Source: Mycobacterium bourgelatii
GTDB lineage: Bacteria > Actinomycetota > Actinomycetes > Mycobacteriales > Mycobacteriaceae
DNA: 64,000 nucleotides
Assembly (NCBI RefSeq): GCF_010723575.1
Contig: NZ_BLKZ01000001.1
Span: 310,001 to 374,000, forward strand
Direction of reading: 5' to 3'
Shown: piece by piece, positions 9,000-17,700 of the stretch
How the letters are laid out: every line of letters begins with the position of its first letter
How positions within the stretch are numbered: position 1 is the stretch's first letter
Notes under the pieces: model-generated
Seen by the model: the letters and a program-made list of their open reading frames with translations, nothing else
The model's database searches: none
What the model was told of the DNA's origin: nothing
Made by a program: the position numbers and the translations under genes

Positions 9000-9085
9000 T
9001 CCCTACGCCGGCATTACCCGGTCAGGTTCGTACGGTCGACGGCCCCGAGCCGTCCTCTCAGCGCACCGGGCGTGCGCTCCCGCGG
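9000..9085 (-). promoter_or_regulatory. TPP riboswitch (THI element)
   Basis: Read on the minus strand, this leader contains the hallmark TPP aptamer strings CTGAGAGGA and ACCTGACCGGGTAATGCCGG, then GGGAGTTGAAATG at the thiC start. These are the conserved J3-2 and J2-4/P4-P5 parts of the THI box. The closing helix overlaps the GGAG Shine-Dalgarno sequence, which suggests control at translation initiation. Confidence 0.94.
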
Positions 9086-9140
9086 GTGGTTAGATTGCCG
9101 TTTCCCACGCTAGCGCAGCACGGCGTCCGTGTGCGAGGGC

Positions 9141-10602
9141 TCAGCCGTTCGGGCCGGGCGCGCCGGGAATCCCGAACAGCACCCCGCCCGTGCCGCCGGC
9201 ACCGCCGGCACCGTCTTTACCGTCGGGGTGCGGGAGTGAGCCGGCGGGGCCACCGGAGCCGCCGGCACCACCGTTGCCGCCGTTGCCGATCAATCCGACG
9301 GCGTTGCCGCCGGCGCCCCCGTTGCCACCCGGCCCGCCCGGAAAGTTCACCGCGCCAGCGCCGCCGGGCCTGCCCAAGCCGCCGATCCCGCCGTTGCCCA
9401 CTAGCGCGCCGCCGTGCCCCCCAGCTCCGCCGCTACCACCGATGCCCCCGGGGCCGATCGTTGCAGGGGAAACGAACCCGCCGTTGCCGCCGGCGCCGCC
9501 ACTGCCGAGCAGTTTGGCGTTGCCGCCGGAGCCCCCGTTGCCGCCTGAGCCGGCAATCGAACCAGGGCCGCCGGAGCCACCGTCGCCGCCGGTCCCTGCA
9601 TTACCGATCAGTCCACCCATGCCGCCGCCACCGCCACCGCCGCCGGTGCCGCCGGCCCTGCCCCCATTCCGCTCCATCTCCATTTCCGCGCCGTTGCCGC
9701 TGCCGCCGTGCCGGTTCCGCCGGTCCTCCTTCCGAACCTGTTGCCGCCGGGCCAGCCCACCCGGTGATCCGCTCCATCCCCCCTGGTCCCCATTTCCATA
9801 GAGCACCCCACCGAGGCCCCCACCACCGCTGATGCCATCCCTCTCGCCATCCCCGCCGCCCGTTGCCGCCGGCCCGCCCCCCGCCATTCCCGCCGCCACC
9901 GCCGGTGCCGCCGAGCCCGCCGGCCCCGAAGAGAAATGCGTTGCCGCCTTGGCCGCCGAGCCCGCCGTGGCCACCGACCGCGACTTGGGTTCCTCCGGTA
10001 CCGCCGGCGCCGCCGGCGCCGCCATTGCCGAACAACCACCCGCCGGTGCCGCCGCTACCGCCGGCCATGCCGTTTCCGCCGGCCACACCGGCACCGCCCG
10101 TGCCGCCGACGCCGCCGTTACCGATCAGGCCCGCCGGCCCACCCGCGCCGCCGGGCTGGCCCGGGGCGCCAGGCGCGCCGTTACCGCCATTGCCGTACAG
10201 AATTCCGCCGCCTCCGCCGGTCGCGCCAGGTGTGGCCCCGTTGGCGCCGTCGCCGATCAAAGGACGCCCCAACAGGAGTTGAGTGGGTGCGTTGATGACG
10301 TTGAGAACGAGCTGCTGGACGCCGGCGGCTTCGGCGCCGGCATACGATCCGGCGCCAACGTTGAGCGCCCGGACGAACTGCTCGTGGAACGCCGCCATTT
10401 GCGCGCTGACGGCTTGATACTCGCGAGCGTGGCCGCTCAAGGCCGCTGCGATGGCCGCAGACACCTCATCCGCAGCCGAGGCCAGCACCGACGTCGTCGG
10501 CGCGCTGACCGCGATGTTCGCTGAGTTGAGTGTCGACCCGATCCGGGCCAGATCCGTTGCTGCCGCGGCCACTATGGCCGGCGACGTGACCACAAACGAC
10601 AT
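9141..10602 (-). pseudogene. PE_PGRS protein gene with frame disruptions
   Basis: A PE domain starts at ATG 10602 (MSFVVTSPAIVAAAATDL) and runs for about 100 residues to the linker LLLGRPLIGDGANG. Gly-Gly-X repeats follow. In this frame the repeats lose character around 9880 and a stop occurs at 9601. Good Gly-Gly-X coding resumes in another frame and ends at 9141 with GIPGAPGPNG. The stretch about 9680-9790 is poor in both frames, so at least two frame changes are needed. PE_PGRS proteins are usually exported by ESX-5 and surface-exposed. Sequencing or assembly error in this GC-rich repeat is an alternative to real inactivation. No PE_PGRS gene is at this site in M. tuberculosis as I recall. 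Confidence 0.75.
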
Positions 10603-10690
10603 CCCGTACCTCCCCGCCTCCCCCTAGCGGGACGCTCGGGCGGGAACCCCGGGTTTAGCTACGCCGTCGGCCCCAGTGGCGCGTCGCCGA

Positions 10691-11026
10691 TTAGGGGCCG
10701 CCCAACAAGGATTGGACGGGTGCGTTGATGCCGGTTTGCTTGGCGTTGAGTTCCTCGGCGGCGGCATAGGCCTGGGCTCCTGCGTTCAGAGCCTGCACGA
10801 GGTTCTCGTGAAACGCCGCCATCTGGGCGCTGAAGTTCTGGTACTCCTGGGCGTGGTTGCTGAACACGCTCGCCACGACGTTCGACACCTGGTCCGCGGA
10901 CGGCGCAAGCGACTCGGTCGTGGGGGCGGCGGCCGCCGCATTGGCGGATCCAATCGCCGTTCCGATGCCGGCAAGGTTCGCGGCGGCAGCAGCTACTGCA
11001 GCCGGACCTGCGACGACGAACGACAT
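10691..11026 (-). CDS. PE protein, truncated after the PE domain
   Basis: The protein is 111 residues, nearly all a PE domain (MSFVVAGPAAVAAAAANLAG), with a YxxxD/E-like secretion segment near residues 86-90. The frame stops in SLLGGP. In the neighbouring frame the same DNA reads LVGRPLIGDAPLGPTA, the normal PE_PGRS linker. A one-base slip has thus removed any linker. Only 88 bases separate it from the next PE_PGRS start at 10602. It looks like one half of a tandem duplicated PE region, but it could still function as a short PE protein. Confidence 0.7.
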   Translation of the reverse strand: MSFVVAGPAAVAAAAANLAGIGTAIGSANAAAAAPTTESLAPSADQVSNVVASVFSNHAQEYQNFSAQMAAFHENLVQALNAGAQAYAAAEELNAKQTGINAPVQSLLGGP

Positions 11027-11134
11027 CTGCCACCTCCCACCAGCCCGTCGGCTGGGTGTAATCCCTGAGCGTATCGTTGTTGCTCGCCTGATGAAGGGCT
11101 TTTACAGGATTTCTGCCAACTACCTCGGTGGCCG

Positions 11135-11905
11135 GTGCGCAAGCCCAATGCGATGATTCTAGATGTGCAGCGGTCTGCCAACAATGACCTGCCCGGACGG
11201 GACGGCAACGGCCAGGCGTTTTCTGGGACCAGTGGGGCCAATGTGGTCAGCGGGGCTGTTGGTGCAAATCGTTATCTGCATGTGGGCAGCTTCCGCTTCT
11301 GGTTTGTGGGTCAACGTTGGGAGTGGTCCGACGAAGTAGCCCGCATGTATGGCTACGAACCAGGGTCGGTGGTGCCGACGACGCAGCTGCTGCTTTCGCA
11401 CAAGCATCCCGAAGACCGCGCCCACGTTCAGGACCTGCTCGACTACGCCCTGCGGTCAGGTGAGTCGTTTTCGAGTCGCCACAGGTTCGTCGACACCGCG
11501 GGCAAGGTGCACGAGGCGATCGTCGTCGCGGACCGGATGCTGGACGACGCAGGCGTGGTGCTGGGCACCGAAGGGCACTACATCGATCTCACCAGCACGT
11601 TCGACGAGACCCGTGACGAAACCCGACAAGAGGTGCTCGACGAGGCGTTACCGGACCTATTCGAGAACCGTGCGGCCATCGAGCAGGCCAAGGGCGTGCT
11701 GATGTACGTCTATCGGGTGAGCGCCGAGCAAGCCTTCCGGGTGCTGCAGTGGCGCTCGCAAGAGACCAACACCAAGTTGCGTGCCTTGGCGACGCAGCTG
11801 CTCGCCGAAATCAGCGCGCTGCCTACGCCGTCGCCGTCCGTGCAGAGCCAGTTCGATCATTTGCTGCTGACGGTGCACGAGCGCATCCCCGCCGACGCCG
11901 ATTAG
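11135..11905 (+). CDS. PAS-ANTAR RNA-binding antiterminator-type regulator
   Basis: This 256-residue protein begins at GTG 11135; an in-frame ATG at 11153 is an alternative start. A PAS fold lies at about residues 50-145 (WEWSDEVARMYGYEPG, then HRFVDTAGKVHEAI). A C-terminal ANTAR domain lies at about 180-235, with the typical NRAAIEQAKGVLM and AFRVLQWRSQETN segments. ANTAR domains bind dual-hairpin RNA and prevent transcription termination. The PAS domain presumably senses a ligand or signal. It is followed by STAS and phosphatase/kinase genes on the same strand with a 63-base gap. Confidence 0.88.
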   Translation: MRKPNAMILDVQRSANNDLPGRDGNGQAFSGTSGANVVSGAVGANRYLHVGSFRFWFVGQRWEWSDEVARMYGYEPGSVVPTTQLLLSHKHPEDRAHVQDLLDYALRSGESFSSRHRFVDTAGKVHEAIVVADRMLDDAGVVLGTEGHYIDLTSTFDETRDETRQEVLDEALPDLFENRAAIEQAKGVLMYVYRVSAEQAFRVLQWRSQETNTKLRALATQLLAEISALPTPSPSVQSQFDHLLLTVHERIPADAD

Positions 11906-11968
11906 CGGGTCCCGACGAATAGCCGCGGGTTAGGCTCGGCGCAGGGTAATTCGGGCGGAGAGAAAAGT

Positions 11969-12349
11969 ATGGAGCTGTTGGCGGTCGCGCACGAGACTCG
12001 CGAGGACACCGTCATCGTGTGCGCGCGGGGGGAGATCGATTCCAGCACCGCCGCGGAACTCACCACCCATCTGACGGAGGGGTTGGCGTTGGCCGAAAAC
12101 CACCCGGCTCGCCTGCTCATCGTCGACTTGCAAGCGGTGACGTTCTTCGGCAGCGCCGGTCTGAATGCCGTGCTCGACTGCCATGAGCAGGGGCGAGCCG
12201 TCGGCACTGCCGTGCGCGTGGTGGCCGGCCACAGCCAAGTGCTGCAACCCATCCGAGTAACGGAACTGGACCGCATTCTCGACATCTACCCGACGGTGCC
12301 GGACGCGCTGCGGGGCGATAAACCGAAGGATTCCGAGCGGCGGCGATGA
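11969..12349 (+). CDS. STAS-domain anti-anti-sigma factor
   Basis: The protein has 126 residues preceded by a purine-rich GGCGGAGAG ribosome-binding site. It is a single STAS domain. The segment FFGSAGLNAV places the likely phosphorylated Ser62 at the usual site. Proteins of this type bind anti-sigma kinases when unphosphorylated and release the sigma factor. The stop overlaps the start of the next gene (ATGA), which encodes both a PP2C phosphatase and a HATPase kinase, so the two products very likely act as partners. It resembles RsbV-like proteins and M. tuberculosis RsfA/RsfB. Confidence 0.9.
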   Translation: MELLAVAHETREDTVIVCARGEIDSSTAAELTTHLTEGLALAENHPARLLIVDLQAVTFFGSAGLNAVLDCHEQGRAVGTAVRVVAGHSQVLQPIRVTELDRILDIYPTVPDALRGDKPKDSERRR

Positions 12350-14457
12350 ACCAGCACCCACTGCCGCACGACCTGGCCACTGCGGTCAGGTTGGGCGGCG
12401 AGATGGGTCGGCGGTTCGCCGAGTTCGACTGGGCGGCCCATCCGATGGGTCCCTCACCCCATTGGGCCCCGGAAGTCAGGGCCGCGGTGTCGGTTGTGCT
12501 GACCGCGCGTCTCCCCATGGCGTTGTTCCTGCGCGCGGGCGATCTGTTCCAGGTGTACAACGATGCTTTCGCCCCGATCCTCGGTGACAAGCATCCGGAC
12601 GCCTTGGGACGACGGGGCCGCGACGTCTGGTCGGAGGTCTGGCAATCCGTCGGCCCGACGCTGACCGGGGTGGTCGAAACCGGCGTGGCAGTGGGGCCCG
12701 ACGAATTGGTGTTGCTGATCGATCACGGCGGGCAGCCCTGCGAACGGCATTTCACCTTCAGCTACAGCCCGCTGATCGCCGATGGCGGTGACGTCTACGG
12801 AGTCCTCTGCGCGGCCACCGAAACCACTGAATTCCGCGCACCGCTGACGGTGGGTCTGGTCGAACTCGATGCCGCGCTGCAGCACACCGATTCGATCGCA
12901 GGAATCCTTGCGGCCGTTCTGAACTCCTCATCGGGTTCCAGCGACTCCGCCGCGGTGGCGATCGGTGTCGTCGACGGGGACGAGGTCAAATTCAGTTACG
13001 CCGGCGCATTTCCGGTCGAGCTGCGCGACCGATTCCACGTGGCCCAGCTGGATTCGCCCTTGGTAGGCGTCGACGTCGCGCGCACGGGTGAACCGATGAT
13101 CGTCACCGACACGTTCGAGCTTCCGCCGCGCTACCAGCACTCCGTGCAGTACAGCGCGGGCAGCGTCCGCGCGTGCGTCGCCCACCCGCTGCGGGACGGT
13201 GCGGGCCGCGTCATCGGGGTACTACTGCTGCTGTGGCCCAAACCGCGCATCTTCAAGCCGGCCGAACTCGAAACATTCAGGCGGACAGCCGAATTCACCC
13301 AGTCCACGTTGGAACGGGTGCGGGTCATGGCGCGCGAACACCGCATCGCCGTGGACTTCCAAGAGCAGCTCCTCGACTTGGATCACGGGTCGATGGTCGG
13401 TGTCATCGCCGCGGTCTACCAACCGGCCGCTGAGGCAATGCGGGTGGGCGGCGACTGGTTTTCGGTGACGCCGCTGAACAGCGTGGGCCGAATCGGCATA
13501 TCCGTGGGTGACGTCGTCGGACACGGCCTGCCGGCCGCGATAGTGATGAGCAGGTTGCGCGCGGCCATGGCCGCCTCCGTGCTCACCTTGGCCGATCCGG
13601 CCGAGGTGCTGCGGTCACTGGACACGTATGCGGCCACCATCGCCGGTGCGGGTTGCGCGACGGTCGCCTACGCCACCATCGGCGACGGTGTCATCAGCTA
13701 CAGCTGCGCCGGGCATCCCTATCCGTTGGTGGTGCGACCGGATGGGGAGGCGGTGTTTCTGGCGTCGGGGCGACGACCGCCGGTGGGGACCCGCGACTAC
13801 CACGACTACGACCCCGCAGCGGAGGCGGATCTGCCGCCGGGCAGCTTGGTCCTGCTCTACACCGACGGACTGGTGGAGCGGCCTGGGGAGACCCTCGCCG
13901 ACGGGTTCGCCCGGCTGAAGACCGCCGCCGCGCACTGCGCAAACCTCCCTGTCGAAGCCGTTTGCGCCGAGCTACTGCACCGGATGAGCCCACCCGGCGG
14001 GTACGGCGACGACGTCGTAGTGCTCGCGTTGCGTCCGAGTCATGCGGGGCCGCACAGTTTCGCAACCGTATTGCCCGCCGTGCCCGCGGAGGTTCCGATC
14101 GCCCGGCAGCAAGTGAGTGACTGGCTGAACGCCATCGCCGTACCGCCCGCCCGAGCCGACGAAATCCTGCTGGCGACGGGCGAGGTGGTGTCCAACGCGA
14201 TCGAGCACGGGAGCAACGGCAACGGCTGCAATACGGTTTCCCTCGAAGGCTTTCTCTATCGCGAGACGGTGGCTGTCACGGTCAGCGACTCGGGCAGCTG
14301 GGCCGGCGATTCGTCCGCCAGCCTGCGTAGTCAGCGGCGCGGGCGGGGGCTGACCATGATCAGCGGCTTCGCCGACCGGGTGGACACCAACCGAACCGCG
14401 GCGGGCACCCGCGTCACCATGCAGTTCGACAAAGCGGTCGCCGACGCGAGCGGTTAG
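12346..14457 (+). CDS. PAS-GAF-PP2C phosphatase-HATPase sensor (RsbU/RsbW fusion)
   Basis: The protein has 703 residues. Domains in order are PAS-like (about 15-165), GAF (about 175-325), SpoIIE/PP2C phosphatase (about 345-565) and an RsbW-type HATPase (about 580-700). The phosphatase has VGGDW with Asp370, GDVVGHGLPAA, LLYTDGLVE and GYGDDVVVLA. The kinase has GEVVSNAIEHG with Asn617 and a GRGLTMI box. Kinase and phosphatase thus share one chain, as in M. tuberculosis Rv1364c, while the STAS partner is a separate upstream gene overlapping by four bases. No sigma gene is nearby, so the sigma target is unknown. Confidence 0.9.
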   Translation: MNQHPLPHDLATAVRLGGEMGRRFAEFDWAAHPMGPSPHWAPEVRAAVSVVLTARLPMALFLRAGDLFQVYNDAFAPILGDKHPDALGRRGRDVWSEVWQSVGPTLTGVVETGVAVGPDELVLLIDHGGQPCERHFTFSYSPLIADGGDVYGVLCAATETTEFRAPLTVGLVELDAALQHTDSIAGILAAVLNSSSGSSDSAAVAIGVVDGDEVKFSYAGAFPVELRDRFHVAQLDSPLVGVDVARTGEPMIVTDTFELPPRYQHSVQYSAGSVRACVAHPLRDGAGRVIGVLLLLWPKPRIFKPAELETFRRTAEFTQSTLERVRVMAREHRIAVDFQEQLLDLDHGSMVGVIAAVYQPAAEAMRVGGDWFSVTPLNSVGRIGISVGDVVGHGLPAAIVMSRLRAAMAASVLTLADPAEVLRSLDTYAATIAGAGCATVAYATIGDGVISYSCAGHPYPLVVRPDGEAVFLASGRRPPVGTRDYHDYDPAAEADLPPGSLVLLYTDGLVERPGETLADGFARLKTAAAHCANLPVEAVCAELLHRMSPPGGYGDDVVVLALRPSHAGPHSFATVLPAVPAEVPIARQQVSDWLNAIAVPPARADEILLATGEVVSNAIEHGSNGNGCNTVSLEGFLYRETVAVTVSDSGSWAGDSSASLRSQRRGRGLTMISGFADRVDTNRTAAGTRVTMQFDKAVADASG

Positions 14458-14765
14458 GCGTCTTCCAGCGCCTCGCCGAACTCTTCCAGCAGCTTGTTGT
14501 GGTGATTGCTGGCCAGCGCGTGCCCGGTGGCGATGACCAGGGCGACCGGCCAGTCGATGAGTTCGAGGGCGGCCAGGGCGGCCAGGCCACCGTAGTAAGC
14601 CAGTTGTTCCGGTGGCGGAACGGTCACCTTGCCCACTATCGGCAGGTTGATCACGAAGGTTTCGCTCTCCCGGATCTTCTTCACAGCTTCGCGCTGCGAA
14701 ACCGCCCGGTTGGCACGGGGATCCCGGGGAGCCTGCTTTTCCGCCATCGTTCGCCTTTCGGTCAT
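14454..14765 (-). CDS. Conserved mycobacterial protein (Rv0424c-like)
   Basis: The protein has 103 residues as listed; an in-frame ATG at 14747 (MAEKQAPRDP) is an equally good start. The N half is basic and polar. The C half has a hydrophobic segment (YYGGLAALAALELIDWPVAL) suggesting one or two membrane spans. It lies 31 bases downstream of ctpH on the same strand, as Rv0424c does in M. tuberculosis. Association with CtpH is inference from position. Its stop overlaps that of the convergent phosphatase/kinase gene by four bases. Confidence 0.75.
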   Translation of the reverse strand: MTERRTMAEKQAPRDPRANRAVSQREAVKKIRESETFVINLPIVGKVTVPPPEQLAYYGGLAALAALELIDWPVALVIATGHALASNHHNKLLEEFGEALEDA

Positions 14766-14796
14766 GTCGGGTTAGCCGTTGAGCAGGACGGCGCGG

Positions 14797-17700
14797 TCAC
14801 CGTCGAGAGTATGTCGACGACAGATGCCCTGGCCGATCCGCTGGTTTCGTCGTTGGCCGCATTGCTGACTGTGCCGCTGACGGAGCTTTATGCCCTGCTG
14901 TGGCGCGTGGGGGTGGTGGAGATTGCGGAGCGGAGTCCGGCGCGTCCGTCTCCGTCGTGGTCGGGTCCGGCTGATCCCGACTTTCCAGCGTTCGGTTCAG
15001 CACCCCCGTCACCACGGTTGCGGCAGCGGCGGCACCCAGTCCCTGGGCCCACCCGAGGGGGCCAATCGGAGTGCACCCGAGCAACTGGCTGACGATCGGG
15101 ATGCTGATCACGGTGCCCATTGCGGCCAGCGAACCCGCCGCGGTGAGCACCACCAGCCAGTCATGGGATTCCAGCAGGGTCTGACCCAACTGAGCGCCCA
15201 CCAGCGCGACGAGACCTACCGTGGACGCGCGCTTCGGCCGCCCCGTCACACCGGCCATCACCCATGCCGCCGTGGCCGCTGCCGCGGTCGTCGTCCCGCG
15301 GACCCCGACCGCACGCCACACCGCCCGCTGATCCGGGCCCCGCGCATCGACGTTGAATGGATCGCTGGGTTTGCTGACCGCCAGCGCCGCGGCGGGCAGC
15401 GCATCGGTCAGCATGTTCACCAGAAGTAACTGCCGGGTATTGAGCGGCGACACCCCGCTGATCGCGGTGCCGATGATCGCGAACGTGACTTCGCCGGCGT
15501 TTCCACCCAGCAGTACCGAAACCGCAGCCTGCACCCGCTGCCAAAGTTGGCGGCCTTCCAGGATCGACGGGAGCAGGGATTCGATTCGGCTGTCGACCAA
15601 GACCACGTCCGCCGCGACGCTCGCCGGATCGCTGCCGTGCGCAAGGACCCCGATGCCCACCGTGGCGGCGCGAATCGCTGCGGCGTCGTTGGAGCCGTCG
15701 CCGACCATCGCGCACACCCGCCCGCTGTTTTCCAGCGTCTGCACGATCTGCACCTTGTTCTCCGGGGTCATCCTGGCGAAGATGATTCGCTCGTTGACCG
15801 CACGTTCCTGGTCCTTGCGGGACAGCGCGTCCCACTCGGCGCCGCTGATGATCTGCTCCGGCGTCACCGGCAGCCCCAGTTCCTCGGCGATCGCCGCCGC
15901 GGTGATCGGATGGTCACCGGTGATGAGGCGCACGTTCAGATCGCGCTTGCGCAGATCCGCAAGCAGGTCGGCGGCTTGGGGACGGGGGGTGTCCGACAGC
16001 CCGAGGAAGCCGACCAGGGTCAACCCGTCGTCGCAGAAGTCGGCGATGTCGTCCGGGTCGTCGGAAACCGACTGCGCCTGCTGCTTGCTCAGCCGCCGCT
16101 GAGCCACGGCGATCACCCGCAGCCCGCTGGCAGCTAGTTCGTCGACGGCGCCGTCTATCCCATCGACCTTTCCGCACGCCGCCAGCACCACCTCGGGAGC
16201 ACCTTTGACCGACAGCTCAGTGCTAGACACCGAAGCGGAGAACGACCTGCCGGACCGGAAGGGCAGGTGTGCATCAGGTTCCACTTCGTTGCCGGCCTGG
16301 CCGTCGGGAAGGGCCCGCTCCGCGGCTTCCGCGATGGCGAGGTCGGTCGCATGCACCTGGGGGTTGCCGTTGGACGCGGGCGTGGCATGCGCCGCGTGGT
16401 GCAGCACGTCGTCGCTGGAGAACCCGGCGACGGGCTGTACCTGTGCCACCCGCAGGCGGTTCTCGCTGAGCGTGCCGGTCTTGTCGAAGCAGACCGTGTC
16501 GACGCGTCCGAGGGCCTCGACCGAGCGTGGAACGCGGACGAGGGCGCCGAACTGGGTGAGCCGTCGAGCCGAGGCCTGCTGGGCCAGCGTTGCTACCAGC
16601 GGCATGCCTTCCGGAACCGCCGCCACCGTCACGGCGATTCCACTGGCTACCGCCTGGCGCAGGCCCTGTTGCCGCAGCAACCCCAGCCCGGTCACCAAGG
16701 CGCCGCCGACCATGCTCACGGGGAAGGCCCGGTTGGTGAGCTGGCTCAGCTGATATTGCAGGCCGACGGAGGAAACGTCACCCGCCACCAGGTCTGCGGC
16801 GCGCCGCTGCTGAGTGTCGGCACCGACGGCGGTGACCACGGCAACCGCGGTTCCGGCGACCACGGTAGTCCCGGCGTACAGCATGCAGCGCCGCTCGGCC
16901 AGGTCGGTGCCCGGCGTGGCCTCGACCTGTTTGGTCACCGACAGCGATTCGCCGGTGAGCGTGGATTCGTCGACTTCGACGTCGACCTCCTCGATGATCC
17001 GGGCATCGGCGGGCACCACCTCGTGGGTGCGCACCTCGATGACGTCGCCGGGACGCAGCTCCTCCGCCACCACCTCGGCATAAGCCTGCTCACCGTCCGG
17101 CCCGGCCAAGACCTTCCTGGCCGGCGGAACCTGTTGGGCCAGTAAGCGATTCAGCTGACTCTCGGCGCGTAGCCGCTGGACGGCGGCGAGGATCGAGTTG
17201 CCGGTCAGCACCGAACCGACCATTACCGCGTCGACCGGTGACCCCAAGATGGCGCTGGCCGTGGCGCCCAAGGCCAGCACGGGGGTCAACGGGTCGGACA
17301 ATTCGGCCCGAACGGCGCCGAACAGCTGTCCGATCGCGTGCAGGGGAGGGGCGGTGACTCTTGCGCCGCGTTTGGCCGTGTTGACGCCTCCGGTGAGTGC
17401 GCGTCTTGCCAGCGTGCGCCGATCCTGCTGCGTTCCGGGTTGGTGTTCGGGCTCCGGCGCGGGCAACAGCTTGCGGACTTGCTCGACCGACATGGCGTGC
17501 CATTCACGAAACGCGGCGGGACGCGGTGTTTGGGCACCGAGGACTTGGCGTGCCAGCTGGAAACCGGTAAGCATGCCCGCCGCCGCACCAGTGGTCACCG
17601 GTCCCGAACCGACTCCCCGAACGCCGGGCAGCATCAACAACGATCCCAAGGCCGTTGCGCCACCGGACAACTCGATACCCCGCCGTCTGGCGGCCCGAGC

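Noticed and set aside
9190..10282. Proline-rich plus-strand frames opposite the PE_PGRS gene
   Set aside because: They are antisense shadows of Gly-Gly-X repeats.
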